NCBI GenBank assembly: GCA_019749805.1
Contig: JAIEPH010000007.1
Span: forward strand, 1 to 64,000
Source of the DNA: Mycobacteriaceae bacterium
GTDB lineage: Bacteria > Actinomycetota > Actinomycetes > Mycobacteriales > Mycobacteriaceae
Reading direction: 5' to 3'
DNA length: 64,000 nt
The notes beneath the pieces are model-generated. The model searched no databases and was not told the origin of the DNA. It worked only from the letters and a program-made list of their open reading frames with translations. The position numbers and the translations under genes are program-made. Positions 1 through 14,125 of the stretch are shown piece after piece (the stretch's first letter is position 1; every line of letters begins with the position of its first letter).

Positions 1-159
1 GAGTTCGCTCTACAGTGGACCACGACCCATCAACCCCAAGTCGCATAGCGACTGGACCACCAAACGGGTCCCCCTCAACGACGCGCAACGCTAGGTGCAA
101 GAGCCGAGGTCCCACCGCTTGGGTCCACGAGGGGGGCACGCAAGCCACAAGCCAAGCCG

Positions 160-453
160 GTGCAGACCTCTGCGTCGACACAAGCAAATCCGGCGCAAAC
201 TCTGCGGAGGTCAACGCAAATCGAGCCCGCACAGGTCGACGCAGATGCTGCACACGTTGATGCCAGCCTTGCGTCAGAGCTGATCGCATCCGGCGTGACT
301 ACACAATCCGTCGAGACGGTGATCACTGTGCTGAGAGCGAGCAGGGACGGCGCATCGATCAACGGTGCCGCAAAGGCATCGGCGATCAACTACCGGACTG
401 CTCAGCGGATCGTCCAGGGTGCCGAGCAACAGCAACTCACGGCGGTTAGTTGA
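160..453 (+). CDS. small protein with C-terminal helix-turn-helix-like segment (mobile element)
   Basis: A 97-residue reading frame opens at a GTG; an in-frame TAG at 46-48 limits any upstream extension. The first 45 residues are Ala/Thr/Gln-rich and probably disordered. The last 50 (SVETVITVL, then GASINGAAKAS and NYRTAQRIV) read like a helix-turn-helix. The tail resembles, from memory, C-termini of DUF2637-type proteins in actinobacterial integrative elements, so this may be a truncated copy of a longer protein. It lies 75 bp upstream of a DUF3800 gene inside the element that ends at the ssrA attachment site. The start is uncertain and the function unknown. Confidence 0.45.
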   Translation: MQTSASTQANPAQTLRRSTQIEPAQVDADAAHVDASLASELIASGVTTQSVETVITVLRASRDGASINGAAKASAINYRTAQRIVQGAEQQQLTAVS

Positions 454-528
454 TGGCTGGGTCCGGCACACGCCATAAGCGAACGCGGGCGGTCGCGGCT
501 TATCCGACCACGGATCAGGATTGAGCTA

Positions 529-1569
529 GTGGCAACAAGCGGGACCGGCGGAGAAGGCGTTGCCGATCCGATCGAAATTGCCTGTGACGAGTCCGGAGCC
601 GAGGGCGAAAATCTCATCGAGGGCAGCGCCCGGGTGTTCTCGCTCGGGAGCACTGATCTCACAATTCGCGAGGCCGACGAGTTGATGCACCGTCTCCGTG
701 CTGAAACGGGATTCGGTGGGCGAGAGCTTAAATCGTCGACCCTGCTCAAGCCTCGGCACCTAGCCGCCACTCTGGAACTTTTTAGCCCAGGCGGAGCTCT
801 CGACGGGCGAGCCAAGGTCTTCCTCGTCGATAAGGCGTACATGGCGGTATGCAAAATCGTCGACCTCGTGATCGAAGAACATGCATACCGCATGGGGCTG
901 CGGCTGCATGTCACTGGCGACGCACGACGCATCGCGCGCGAACTGTTCCAGGAGGGACCGCGAGCATTCCGAACGAACGACTGGAACCGTCTGTTGCGCG
1001 AGTTTGTGTCGTTTGCGCGCTCCACTCAGCGCAAGGGCACGAAGACGACGCACGACGATCTACTGAAAACGATCGACGAGTTGCGTTTGCGGGCACGCCG
1101 CCAACGTGTTTTGACAACCATGCAGTTGTTGTGGGAAGGCCGGGAGCAGCTGAAAGTGCTTAGCTCCGAAGGTACTGGCGGCGGCCTGCGGACGCTTGAC
1201 CCGTTGATTCCTTCTGTCTTCGAGACAGCGAGGACATGGCATGAATTGACTGGAAGCCCGATTCGCTTAATCCACGACCGGCAATCGGTACTGACCGACG
1301 AGGCGCGTACCTCGCTTCGAGAAGTGGGCAATAATCCACACCCGGAGTTTCCTATCCCGGTGCCGATCCGGGGCATCGATCTCAGAGACTCTCGCGACGA
1401 TCCTCGAATCCAAGTAGCCGACATCATCGCGGGCGTGGGTTCTCTAGCAGGTCAGTCTGCTCTTACGGGGACGCTCGATGAAGAAGTTGCGGCAGCCATA
1501 CGAGCGGTCATCGCGGCGCAGTCGCTATGGGGTGACAATACGACCTGGTATCTGCTCAGTGGTGGATGA
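529..1569 (+). CDS. DUF3800 domain-containing protein
   Basis: 346 residues from a GTG start. DUF3800 hallmarks are an N-terminal CDESG motif (about residues 19-23), with the Asp expected to bind metal, and a C-terminal QVADIIAG motif (about residues 302-309). The family has a predicted RNase H-like fold and is common on mobile elements and in defence-associated gene sets, but its activity is not established. The middle (about residues 130-230) is rich in charged helices. The gene stands alone on the plus strand, facing the two excisionase-like genes, within the putative ssrA-integrated element. Assignment to the family is fairly secure; the role is unknown. Confidence 0.8.
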   Translation: MATSGTGGEGVADPIEIACDESGAEGENLIEGSARVFSLGSTDLTIREADELMHRLRAETGFGGRELKSSTLLKPRHLAATLELFSPGGALDGRAKVFLVDKAYMAVCKIVDLVIEEHAYRMGLRLHVTGDARRIARELFQEGPRAFRTNDWNRLLREFVSFARSTQRKGTKTTHDDLLKTIDELRLRARRQRVLTTMQLLWEGREQLKVLSSEGTGGGLRTLDPLIPSVFETARTWHELTGSPIRLIHDRQSVLTDEARTSLREVGNNPHPEFPIPVPIRGIDLRDSRDDPRIQVADIIAGVGSLAGQSALTGTLDEEVAAAIRAVIAAQSLWGDNTTWYLLSGG

Positions 1570-1826
1570 GTGTCGAGAATGATCTCAGCACATCTGGTTT
1601 CGCTTAAGCGAAGGTGTTCGGCGCGTGCGGGCGGCTCGCAAGTGCGCTGCCGCGTACAGCAACGGAGTTCGTTTCGGGGGTCTTCGGCGTTGTTCGCCCA
1701 CGTACCGATCGGGCATCTGAGCGGGGCAGACGGAATGGACAGCCACCCGCGTACATCCAAACAACACCGGGGGTCAAGTCATCGCAGCTGCAAGTTTGTC
1801 ATCCAGCAGCGAGGTGGCTATTTGCG

Positions 1827-2039
1827 TCAGCCATGAGGATCGTCGGTTCGCTGCAGCGTGTTGCGGTCCAGCCAATCTGCGACGTCTGACCAGCGGTAGA
1901 GAACTTTTCGCCCCACCTTGATGAACTTGGGTCCTCTGCCGGTGTATCGAAGTTGAGCGAGGTTGGCGACTGTGGAGTGTAGATACTCCGCCACATCAGC
2001 TGGCGTGCCTAGATCCGGCATTTCGGGCGGCTTGTTCAC
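1827..2039 (-). CDS. excisionase/AlpA-type helix-turn-helix protein
   Basis: 70 residues with a single winged-helix DNA-binding domain of the Xis/AlpA (MerR-like) type: TPADVAEYL as the first helix-turn, then the KFIKVGRKVLYRWSDVADWL wing-helix typical of excisionase-family proteins. Such proteins bind attachment sites or promoters of integrative elements and control directionality of recombination. It overlaps the upstream gene by 4 bp (ATGA), so the two are translationally coupled. Its position about 480 bp from the tmRNA-derived attachment site fits a recombination directionality or regulatory factor. The 1570-1826 stretch after it has no convincing gene. Confidence 0.75.
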   Translation of the reverse strand: MNKPPEMPDLGTPADVAEYLHSTVANLAQLRYTGRGPKFIKVGRKVLYRWSDVADWLDRNTLQRTDDPHG

Positions 2040-2341
2040 TGCAGCCGGTCGATGTAATCGCTTAGCGCGGCTGCGGTGACGAAGCGGCGGCGACCGATAT
2101 TTACGCTGGAGAGTCGACCGTCGCCTAATAGTTGATAGACCGTCGACCTGCTGATGCTCAACAAGTGCTGTATTTCTCTGAGCGGGTAGAGCATCCGCTC
2201 ACGGGTACCGTCGTCTACGGCCTGTGGCAGCTCAGGGTTCGAAGGTTCCGCCAGAGCTTGCGCTCGCAGCGCCGCTCGCACAGCGTCATTGACAACTTGG
2301 CGGATTGCAGCGGCGAGATGGTCAGCTGAGTCAGTCACCAA
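2036..2341 (-). CDS. excisionase-family DNA-binding protein
   Basis: 101 residues. The N-terminal 45 residues form an Ala-rich helix; the C-terminal half is a classic excisionase HTH (YPLREIQHLLSISRSTVYQL, then GRLSSVNIGRRRFV), as in the TIGR01764 family. It is the first gene of a two-gene minus-strand unit with the smaller HTH protein downstream (4-bp overlap). The start codon lies about 170 bp from the ssrA 3'-end sequence, as often seen for genes at the edge of integrative elements. No integrase is in the window; it would lie to the left of position 1. Whether it is an Xis or a transcription regulator cannot be told. Confidence 0.75.
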   Translation of the reverse strand: MVTDSADHLAAAIRQVVNDAVRAALRAQALAEPSNPELPQAVDDGTRERMLYPLREIQHLLSISRSTVYQLLGDGRLSSVNIGRRRFVTAAALSDYIDRLQ

Positions 2342-2513
2342 TCCGTTCTAGCTGCTCCCAGAATGCTCGATCGCCTTGGGCCCCTAAGTTGAGAGACGAA
2401 CTGGTGTTGATGTCATCAACACTTCTTGCGTATCCGCAGGTCGTGCCACGTCGTATCGCGTGCTTTCGCGTAGTAATGCTCGGTGTTCCTGCAGGTCAAG
2501 GCGATTTATGCGC

Positions 2514-2539
2514 CTGGTTCGATTCCCGGCAGCTCCACC
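2514..2539 (+). other. 3' end of ssrA (tmRNA) as attachment-site core
   Basis: The stretch matches the T-arm and acceptor 3' strand of mycobacterial tmRNA: TTCGATT loop at 2518-2524, CCCGG, CAGCTCC acceptor strand, then ACC. Positions 2516-2539 agree with the M. tuberculosis ssrA 3' end as I recall it. The bases just upstream (2461-2513) do not match tmRNA, so this is a duplicated 3' tail and not a full gene. That is the usual product of integration into ssrA: the intact gene would lie at the other end of the element, left of the window. Confidence 0.75.
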
Positions 2540-2541
2540 GG

Positions 2542-2577
2542 ACAAGCGGGCCAGGTCGAAAGACCTGGCCCGCTTGT
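2542..2577 (+). terminator. hairpin terminator, original ssrA terminator
   Basis: A perfect 16-bp inverted repeat (arms 2542-2557 and 2562-2577) closes on a GAAA tetraloop and is followed by TGT. It begins 2 bp after the tmRNA 3' end, which is where the ssrA terminator sits in an uninterrupted chromosome. It may now also end transcription of the formate/nitrite channel gene converging from the right, whose stop codon is at 2580-2582. Confidence 0.8.
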
Positions 2578-2579
2578 TG

Positions 2580-3443
2580 TCACGGACGTGCCGCGCGCGG
2601 GTCGACCGCTTCGCCACTGCCGTCCGGTTCATCGTCAGCTTCCTCGCGTTCCTCCTGGAGGCGGTCCTTGGTACGCACCAGCCGAAGAAGCGTGACAAGT
2701 CCCAGACCACCGATGACGTTGCCGACGACGGTGTAGCCGAACCAGCTGAGCCAGCTGAGGTATCCGAACGGGGCACCTCCGGTCGCAAGCGCTCCGAAGA
2801 TCAGCAGTGAATCCAGGATGGAATGAAACATCTGCAGTCCCGCAAGCAGGAACGCCCCCGCGACTGCGGCTGCGATCTTCCCGAACATTGAATCGGTGCC
2901 GTGCTGCATGCGCGTCATAAGGGTGATCGCCATCCCGCCGAGCAGCGTCAATGCCACCGTCTCCGCCGAGATCGGTGCGGCGATGTAGTGGGTGGCGGAC
3001 TCGATGGTCTGCTCACGCAACTTCGGGAACGCCGTCATGACCAGCCACATCAGCACCCAGCCGCCGCCGAGGTTGGCGGCCAGCGTGCCGGTCCAGAGTT
3101 TGAACAGCTGGCCCACACTGGCGCGCTTGGCCGCCACCGTCGTGACCGGCACCAGGAAACCCTCGGTGAAAAGCTCGCTGCGGCCCAGCAGTAGGGCGAG
3201 GAAACCAATCGAAAAGGCCAGCCCAGCCAGCAGCGAATTATGCGTTGCGTGCAGGACCGACAGATAGGCGAGGACCCCCATCGCGACTTCGGTACCACCG
3301 AAAAACCCCGTTGCCAGCACTTCGCGCCATGTCCGGTGAAGGCGCTGGGTGCCCTCGTCGATCATTCGGGCGAAGGCGTCTTCGAGTTCGTCTTCGATGG
3401 GACGGTTGGAATCGCCGAGCGCCCGCCGACTCGTCTGGCTCAC
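2580..3443 (-). CDS. formate/nitrite transporter (FNT) family membrane protein
   Basis: 287 residues, close to YfdC-like FNT members. Hydrophilic N-terminus (about 1-40), then six predicted membrane helices (about 45-255) and an acidic tail. Family signatures include ELFTEGFLVPV, NLGGGW, FHSILDSL and GNVIGGLG. FNT proteins are pentameric channels for small monovalent anions such as formate, nitrite or hydrosulfide; substrate cannot be assigned here. It is the first chromosomal gene beyond the element boundary, and its stop codon abuts the ssrA terminator hairpin. Upstream lies a 251-bp non-coding region shared with the divergent polyketide locus. Confidence 0.88.
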   Translation of the reverse strand: MSQTSRRALGDSNRPIEDELEDAFARMIDEGTQRLHRTWREVLATGFFGGTEVAMGVLAYLSVLHATHNSLLAGLAFSIGFLALLLGRSELFTEGFLVPVTTVAAKRASVGQLFKLWTGTLAANLGGGWVLMWLVMTAFPKLREQTIESATHYIAAPISAETVALTLLGGMAITLMTRMQHGTDSMFGKIAAAVAGAFLLAGLQMFHSILDSLLIFGALATGGAPFGYLSWLSWFGYTVVGNVIGGLGLVTLLRLVRTKDRLQEEREEADDEPDGSGEAVDPRAARP

Positions 3444-3694
3444 GTGTGCTCCCCTACTCGCGCATGCGGATGAATGGCTTTCAATACCCGCAACGGTGCC
3501 AGCGAAGCGCGGCCGTCAGGAATCGGTAATCACTTCGGCGATGCTCGCCCGCCGCGTTTGTGGTTCGCTCGTCACGGGAACCCTGCATCGATTGTGCATC
3601 GAATGCGGGACGATCCCCCGAAGGTCAGGGCTGGTCCGGCTTGTCGGTCGTACGACGGGGTTTTGCTGACGGCACGAGTCGAGAGGGGTAGCGC
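3444..3694. promoter_or_regulatory. divergent intergenic region before the polyketide locus
   Basis: 251 bp between the divergent FNT and halogenase-like genes, so both promoters should lie here. No good operator palindrome or coding frame was recognised. A purine-rich GAGAGGGG stretch just before the GTG at 3695 is the likely ribosome-binding site of the halogenase-like gene. Confidence 0.4.
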
Positions 3695-5464
3695 GTGGAT
3701 GTTCGGGCGCACGTGTCGCAGATGAGTCCGCAGGCGCGTGAAGCGCTCGCGCTGCGGATCAAGTCGCGGCTCTCGCAGGGCGGCCATCCGGAAACGGATC
3801 ACGACATCGGCATCATCGGCGGAGGCGTCGCCGCGCTGACGTTGGCCCTCGAGATTCGTCGGGCTCGTCCGACGACACGAATCGTGGTCATCGAGCCCAA
3901 AGCTCATCCGGTACCGGAGATCACCCACACGGTCGGCGAGTCCACCGTCGAGGTCTCCGCGCACTATCTGCGTGACCGGCTGGGACTGGGCGACCACTTG
4001 CAGTCCGCTCAGCTGCGCAAGATGGGGCTCCGCATGTTCTTTTCGAACGAGCACAATACCGACATCGCGCAGCGGGTCGAACTCGGCAGTTCGTCTTTCG
4101 TCCCCCAGGTGACCTATCAGATCGATCGCGGCAGATTGGAGAACGAGCTCGCCCGGCGATGCCTCTCGGAGGGAGTCGAGATCGCCTGTGGCCGGGTGCG
4201 TTCAATCGATTTCGGGCAGCACGACGACCCGCACACGATCACGGTTCAGAACGGCGACACTGTCGCACACATGACCGCGCGGTGGGTGGTTGACGCGTCG
4301 GGCAGAAACCGCGCATTGTCCCGCCAGCTGGATCTCAAGCGCGCCAACGAACATCACTGCAATGCAGTGTGGTTCCGGGTCGCGGCGGAGATAGACATCG
4401 GGCGATGGAGCGATGACTCGTCCTGGCAGGCACGCCTGCACGAGGGTGACCGCGCGATGTCCACCAACCACCTTATGGGCGAAGGGTATTGGGTTTGGCT
4501 CATCCGACTGGCATCTGGTGCCACCAGCGTGGGAATCGTTGCCGACCCCGCGTTCCACGCGTTTGACGATTTCAACACCTTAGCCAAGGCGAAGGCGTGG
4601 CTTCGCGCACACGAACCGCAATGCGCTGATGTGCTAGCGGAACTCGACGACCTGATCATGGACTTCCGGGTCATGAAGAAATACAGCCACGGCGCGACCA
4701 AAGTGTTCGACGGGCGCAACCGGTGGTGCCTCACGGGGGACGCCGGAGTGTTTCTCGACCCCTTGTATTCGTCCGGACTGGATCTCGTCGCGATCGGAAA
4801 CGGGCTGATCACCGACATGGTCACTCGTGAACTCGACGGTGAAGACGTCCTCGGGCGCTCGCAGATCAGCGATTCGTTGTATCGGTCACTCACCGAAATG
4901 TGGCTTGCGGTGTACCAGGATCAGTACACCCTGATGGGGTCGGCGCCCGTCATGTCCTCGAAAATCATCTGGGACGTCGCGTTCTACTGGGGATTCGTCG
5001 GTCTGCTCTACGTGAACGACCGCTTCGTGCGGGTGTCCGATGAACCTGATTTCGTTCCACACCTCGAGGGACTCATCGCGCTGAGTAACCGCGTTCAACG
5101 GTTCTTGCGGGAATGGGCTGCAGTGGAGGTCGGCACCTCATCGGTGCCGTTCCTCGATCTGTATTCGCCGTTGAATTTCATGGGGGTGCTGCACACCGCG
5201 ATGATGGGAAAGGCCACGAACTTCAACGAGCAGTTCGAATCCAATGCGCGGCTCTTGCGTCAGCTGGCGGGTCAGCTCGTCGAGACGGTCATCGCCGACA
5301 AGTCTTCGATGTTCGGTGACGACGACATCATGCGGCAAGTGCAGGAATGGCAACGGGATTCGTTACTGCGCGAGCTGCGGTCCGTCTACCGACACGAGCA
5401 AGCAACCAACCCCGTGAGCGGCGACTGGATTGTCGCTACCTCGCCGGCACTTCAATCGAGCTGA
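3695..5464 (+). CDS. flavin-dependent halogenase-like FAD oxidoreductase
   Basis: 589 residues, GTG start with a purine-rich ribosome site. The N-terminal Rossmann motif is GIIGGGVAALTLAL (about 39-52), followed by VGEST (about 80-84). Lys109 in the RKMGL context aligns with the chloramine-forming lysine of flavin halogenases. WVWLI (W266-I270) corresponds to the WxWxIP halogenase motif, with Arg in place of Pro. FLDPLYSSG (353-361) fits the FxxPxxSxG motif. These point to the Trp_halogenase-type flavoenzyme superfamily, acting on a small or carrier-bound aromatic; a flavin monooxygenase is the main alternative. The stop codon is 2 bp from the PKS start, so the two are one operon and the substrate is probably the polyketide. 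Confidence 0.75.
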   Translation: MDVRAHVSQMSPQAREALALRIKSRLSQGGHPETDHDIGIIGGGVAALTLALEIRRARPTTRIVVIEPKAHPVPEITHTVGESTVEVSAHYLRDRLGLGDHLQSAQLRKMGLRMFFSNEHNTDIAQRVELGSSSFVPQVTYQIDRGRLENELARRCLSEGVEIACGRVRSIDFGQHDDPHTITVQNGDTVAHMTARWVVDASGRNRALSRQLDLKRANEHHCNAVWFRVAAEIDIGRWSDDSSWQARLHEGDRAMSTNHLMGEGYWVWLIRLASGATSVGIVADPAFHAFDDFNTLAKAKAWLRAHEPQCADVLAELDDLIMDFRVMKKYSHGATKVFDGRNRWCLTGDAGVFLDPLYSSGLDLVAIGNGLITDMVTRELDGEDVLGRSQISDSLYRSLTEMWLAVYQDQYTLMGSAPVMSSKIIWDVAFYWGFVGLLYVNDRFVRVSDEPDFVPHLEGLIALSNRVQRFLREWAAVEVGTSSVPFLDLYSPLNFMGVLHTAMMGKATNFNEQFESNARLLRQLAGQLVETVIADKSSMFGDDDIMRQVQEWQRDSLLRELRSVYRHEQATNPVSGDWIVATSPALQSS

Positions 5465-5466
5465 GC

Positions 5467-10985
<5,519 letters not shown>

Positions 10986-10989
<4 letters not shown>

Positions 10990-11825
10990 CCGAAACCGCC
11001 GTGCACGTGCGCGGATTGTCCAAGGCCTACGGACGATCACCCGCAGTTCAGAACCTCGATCTGGACGTTGGTTACGGGGAGATCTTCGCCATCCTGGGAC
11101 CGAACGGGGCGGGAAAGTCGACGACGATCGAGATCCTGGAAGGCAATCGGAAGCGTGACGCCGGGCAGGTGCTGGTATTGGGTGAAGATCCGGGCACTGC
11201 GGGCCGGAGCTGGCGCGCGAAGATCGGCATCGTCCTCCAAGAGGCCAGCGACGCCGGAATGCTCACCGTGCATGAGACCGTGCAGATGTTCACCAACTGC
11301 TATGGCACCGCCCGGGCCCCAGAGGAAGTACTCGACCTGGTCGGGCTCTCCTCGTCTTCGGCGAACAGGGTCAGGACACTGTCTGGCGGACAACGCCGCC
11401 GACTCGACGTCGCTCTCGGCATCGTCGGGACGCCGGAACTGCTATTCCTGGACGAACCGACGACCGGCTTCGATCCCGAGGCCAGACGGCAGTTTTGGGA
11501 TCTCATCAGATTATTGGCGGCTGACGGTACGACGATCCTGCTCACCACTCACTACCTCGAAGAAGCGGCCGCGCTGGCAGACCGCGTCGCAGTGATAGCC
11601 GACGGCAGGGTGGTCGCAGTGGACTCGCCGATGAAACTGATTGAACACGTCGACTCGGCGGCCACCGTCTCGTGGATGGAGGGAGACGAGATTCGCGTGG
11701 AGCGCACAAACTTTCCGACCGACCTCATCAGACAGCGAAGCCGGGAGGGCACGGAACTGGCGGGATTGACGGTCACGCGGCCAACACTCGAAGATGCCTA
11801 CCTGCACCTGATCGGCCGAGCGTGA
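10986..11825 (+). CDS. ABC transporter ATP-binding protein (DrrA-like)
   Basis: 279 residues. Walker A GPNGAGKST (about 38-46), signature LSGGQRRRLD (about 132-141), Walker B LLFLDEPTTGFD (about 154-165) and switch His in TTHYLEEA. The C-terminal 60 residues resemble the extension of DrrA/CcmA-type exporters. It should power export of the polyketide or a related lipid with the ABC-2 permease encoded next. Its start overlaps the PKS stop by 4 bp and its stop overlaps the permease start by 1 bp, so the synthase and exporter are made together. Confidence 0.93.
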
Positions 11826-12682
11826 TGTCCGTCCAACACACGGCGGTGGCACCGCAGCCTCACCACCGCGCCGACCGCTCGCGGTCACCGATCCCATCCG
11901 CGGTGCGTATCGGATTGTCGCGAGTCGTCCCTGAACTCAAGATGTTCTATCGCCGGCCCGAACAGGTGGTGCTGACGTTCTCGATGCCCGCGGCGATCTG
12001 TCTGCTGCTCGGGTCGATCTTCACGGCGAAACCGCCCAACAGCCCGGTCAGCACCGGTGCCATGATCGCGGCAAGCATGCTCGCCTACGGAATACTGTCG
12101 ACGTCGTTCATCAACCTGGGCATCAGCATCGCCGCCGACCGCGATACCGGCGCGTTGAAACGACTTCGTGGAACCCCGGCGACGGCATCGTCGTACTTCA
12201 TCGGCAAGATCATGCTCGTCGCCATTGTCAGCCTGGCCGAGGCCGTGATCCTGCTGCTGGTAGGGATTTTCGTCTTCGGTCTCCGGTTGCCCTCTGATGT
12301 TTTCGGCTGGTTCACCCTGCTGTGGGTCTTCACACTGGGCGTCGTCAGCTGTTCGCTGCTGGGCATCTTCATCAGCAACTTCGCAAGCAACGCCGTGTCC
12401 GCGGCCGTGCTCACCAACGGACCGGCGGTAGGGCTGCAGTTCGTCTCGGGCACCTATGTACCGCTGATGGTGTTGCCGCCGTGGATGTTGATCGTCGGGT
12501 CGATCTTCCCCGTCAAGTGGATGGCCCAGGGGTTCCGGTCGGTTCTCCTGCCGGGACAGATGGTCGCGTTCGAGCCGGCCGGCAGCTGGGAGCACGGTCG
12601 GATATTTCTCGTCCTGTCTGCGTGGAGCATCGTCGGATTGTTGGCGTGCCTCCTCGTGTTCCGATGGTCGGACAGGCGCTGA
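11825..12682 (+). CDS. ABC-2 type transporter permease
   Basis: 285 residues from the ATG in the TGATG overlap with the ATPase gene; a longer frame starting at 11672 would lie inside the ATPase gene and lacks family sequence. A basic cytoplasmic N-terminus (about 1-45) is followed by six predicted membrane helices. The RDTGALKRLRGTPATAS motif after helix 2 is typical of DrrB/ABC-2 permeases. It forms the membrane half of the exporter. Pairing with a biosynthetic enzyme recalls the mycobacterial DrrABC system, which exports PKS-derived lipids, although only one permease is encoded here. Confidence 0.92.
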   Translation: MSVQHTAVAPQPHHRADRSRSPIPSAVRIGLSRVVPELKMFYRRPEQVVLTFSMPAAICLLLGSIFTAKPPNSPVSTGAMIAASMLAYGILSTSFINLGISIAADRDTGALKRLRGTPATASSYFIGKIMLVAIVSLAEAVILLLVGIFVFGLRLPSDVFGWFTLLWVFTLGVVSCSLLGIFISNFASNAVSAAVLTNGPAVGLQFVSGTYVPLMVLPPWMLIVGSIFPVKWMAQGFRSVLLPGQMVAFEPAGSWEHGRIFLVLSAWSIVGLLACLLVFRWSDRR

Positions 12683-12685
12683 CCA

Positions 12686-14044
12686 GTGCCCTCACTACTG
12701 GGGATCGCCTATCACTTCTTCCTCCAGATCGCGGTCATTCTGCTGACGTACCGCCTTCTCTGGCCGCTGTTCCGCCGGCTCGGCCAGGTTCAAGTGGTCG
12801 CGATCATGGTGGCTGGATTTCTGCTCGGCCCTTCGGTATTGGGCTGGATGTGGCCGGCGGCGCAGCAGTGGCTGTTCCCCACCAAGCTGACCATCGGCGC
12901 CGAGACGATCGCGCATCCAAACCTCACCGTGATCTATGTCGTCGGTCAACTCGGGCTCGTGCTCTACATGTTCCTGGTAGGAGCGTCGTTCAAGCTCGAC
13001 ATCCTGGCCTCCCATACGAGGCAGGCTGGAGCCACCTCGATCGCCGGTATCGGTGTCCCGTTGATCCTCGGGAGCGTTGTCGGATGGTGGATGGTCGGTG
13101 TCGGCGGCTACTTCACCGACAAGGTGGCGCACTGGCAGGGTGGCCTGTTCATCGCTGCGGCCGTGGCGATTACCGCATTTCCGATGCTGGCCTGGATCGT
13201 GTGCGACTCGGGCCTGCTCAACACCAGGTTGGGAACGATGTCTTTGTCATGCGCCGCTGTTGACGACGCGTGCTCGTGGGTGCTGCTGGCGACCGTTGTG
13301 TCGACCGCGAAGGGGAGCCTGCTCGGTGCCTTCTTGGCGATCGGAGGCGGGGTGGCCTACCTGATGTTCATGATGTACATCGGCCGACCGCTACTCGCGC
13401 GACTCGAAACGTGGACACCGCGCCGCGCCGACACCGAACGCACCGGCGGCGTACCGATCGCCCATTTGAGCGTCATCCTCTTGGTGGTGCTGACCGCCAG
13501 CTGGTTCACCGATCTTGTCGGAATCTATTCGGTTTTCGGCGCTTTCGTGGCCGGGTTGATGATGCCGCGAGGTTCGTTGCTCGAGCTCATCCGTGAACGA
13601 TTCGAACCGCTGACCGCCTACCTGTTGTTACCCGCGTTCTTCATCTATTCGGGGCTGAACACGCAGTTGAACCTGATTCTGGATGGGCCCACCCTCCTCA
13701 TGGCGGCGATCGTTTTGGTGGTGTCGTTCGTGGCGAAGTTCGGCGCGGTCGGCCTGGCCGCGCGCTGGCAGGGCATGAGCTGGTATGAAGCGGGTTCGAT
13801 GGGCGCACTCGCCAACGCCCGCGGTCTGATGGAACTGATTCTGCTCAACATCGGATTCGAGGCGGGACTGATTTCGGGCAAGCTCTACACAATTTTGGCG
13901 CTGATGACGATCATCACGACGTTCGCCGCAACGCCTCTGCAACGGCTGTTCGGACGTCGCCTGGAGAAGGCAGGGTCGAGGTTCGGACCTGACGGGGTGG
14001 AACGCCGTACCGAAGTTCCAGCTCCATCTACGTCCGCGTCGTGA
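12686..14044 (+). CDS. cation:proton antiporter (CPA2/Kef family)
   Basis: 452 residues from a GTG placed 3 bp after the permease stop. About 12 hydrophobic segments; family features include GFLLGPSVLGW (about 47-57), a GxVLYMFLVG-like segment (about 92-101) and FGAFVAGLMMPRG (about 285-297). CPA2 proteins exchange Na+ or K+ for protons. In antibiotic clusters such genes are often resistance or export helpers, and the tight spacing supports membership of the polyketide operon, but a housekeeping role is possible. The charged tail after about residue 415 is short and no RCK/TrkA-N domain is present. Confidence 0.9.
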   Translation: MPSLLGIAYHFFLQIAVILLTYRLLWPLFRRLGQVQVVAIMVAGFLLGPSVLGWMWPAAQQWLFPTKLTIGAETIAHPNLTVIYVVGQLGLVLYMFLVGASFKLDILASHTRQAGATSIAGIGVPLILGSVVGWWMVGVGGYFTDKVAHWQGGLFIAAAVAITAFPMLAWIVCDSGLLNTRLGTMSLSCAAVDDACSWVLLATVVSTAKGSLLGAFLAIGGGVAYLMFMMYIGRPLLARLETWTPRRADTERTGGVPIAHLSVILLVVLTASWFTDLVGIYSVFGAFVAGLMMPRGSLLELIRERFEPLTAYLLLPAFFIYSGLNTQLNLILDGPTLLMAAIVLVVSFVAKFGAVGLAARWQGMSWYEAGSMGALANARGLMELILLNIGFEAGLISGKLYTILALMTIITTFAATPLQRLFGRRLEKAGSRFGPDGVERRTEVPAPSTSAS

Positions 14045-14125
14045 GTGTGGTCACTGGTGGCTTGCCGTCGAATCGTTACCCGACCTTGCCGCGGATGACA
14101 CGTACGACAGCAAAGATGCGATCGT

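Noticed and set aside
1570..1826. Small open frames between the DUF3800 and excisionase genes
   Set aside because: All overlap each other on both strands, with no ribosome site or recognisable sequence.
2461..2539. A complete tRNA gene
   Set aside because: Only the T-arm and 3' acceptor strand are present. There is no anticodon or D-arm upstream, and the tail fits tmRNA.
5347..5466. N-terminal extension of the PKS to 5347
   Set aside because: These 40 codons lie inside the halogenase-like gene and do not resemble PKS sequence. ATG 5467 begins directly before the KS domain.
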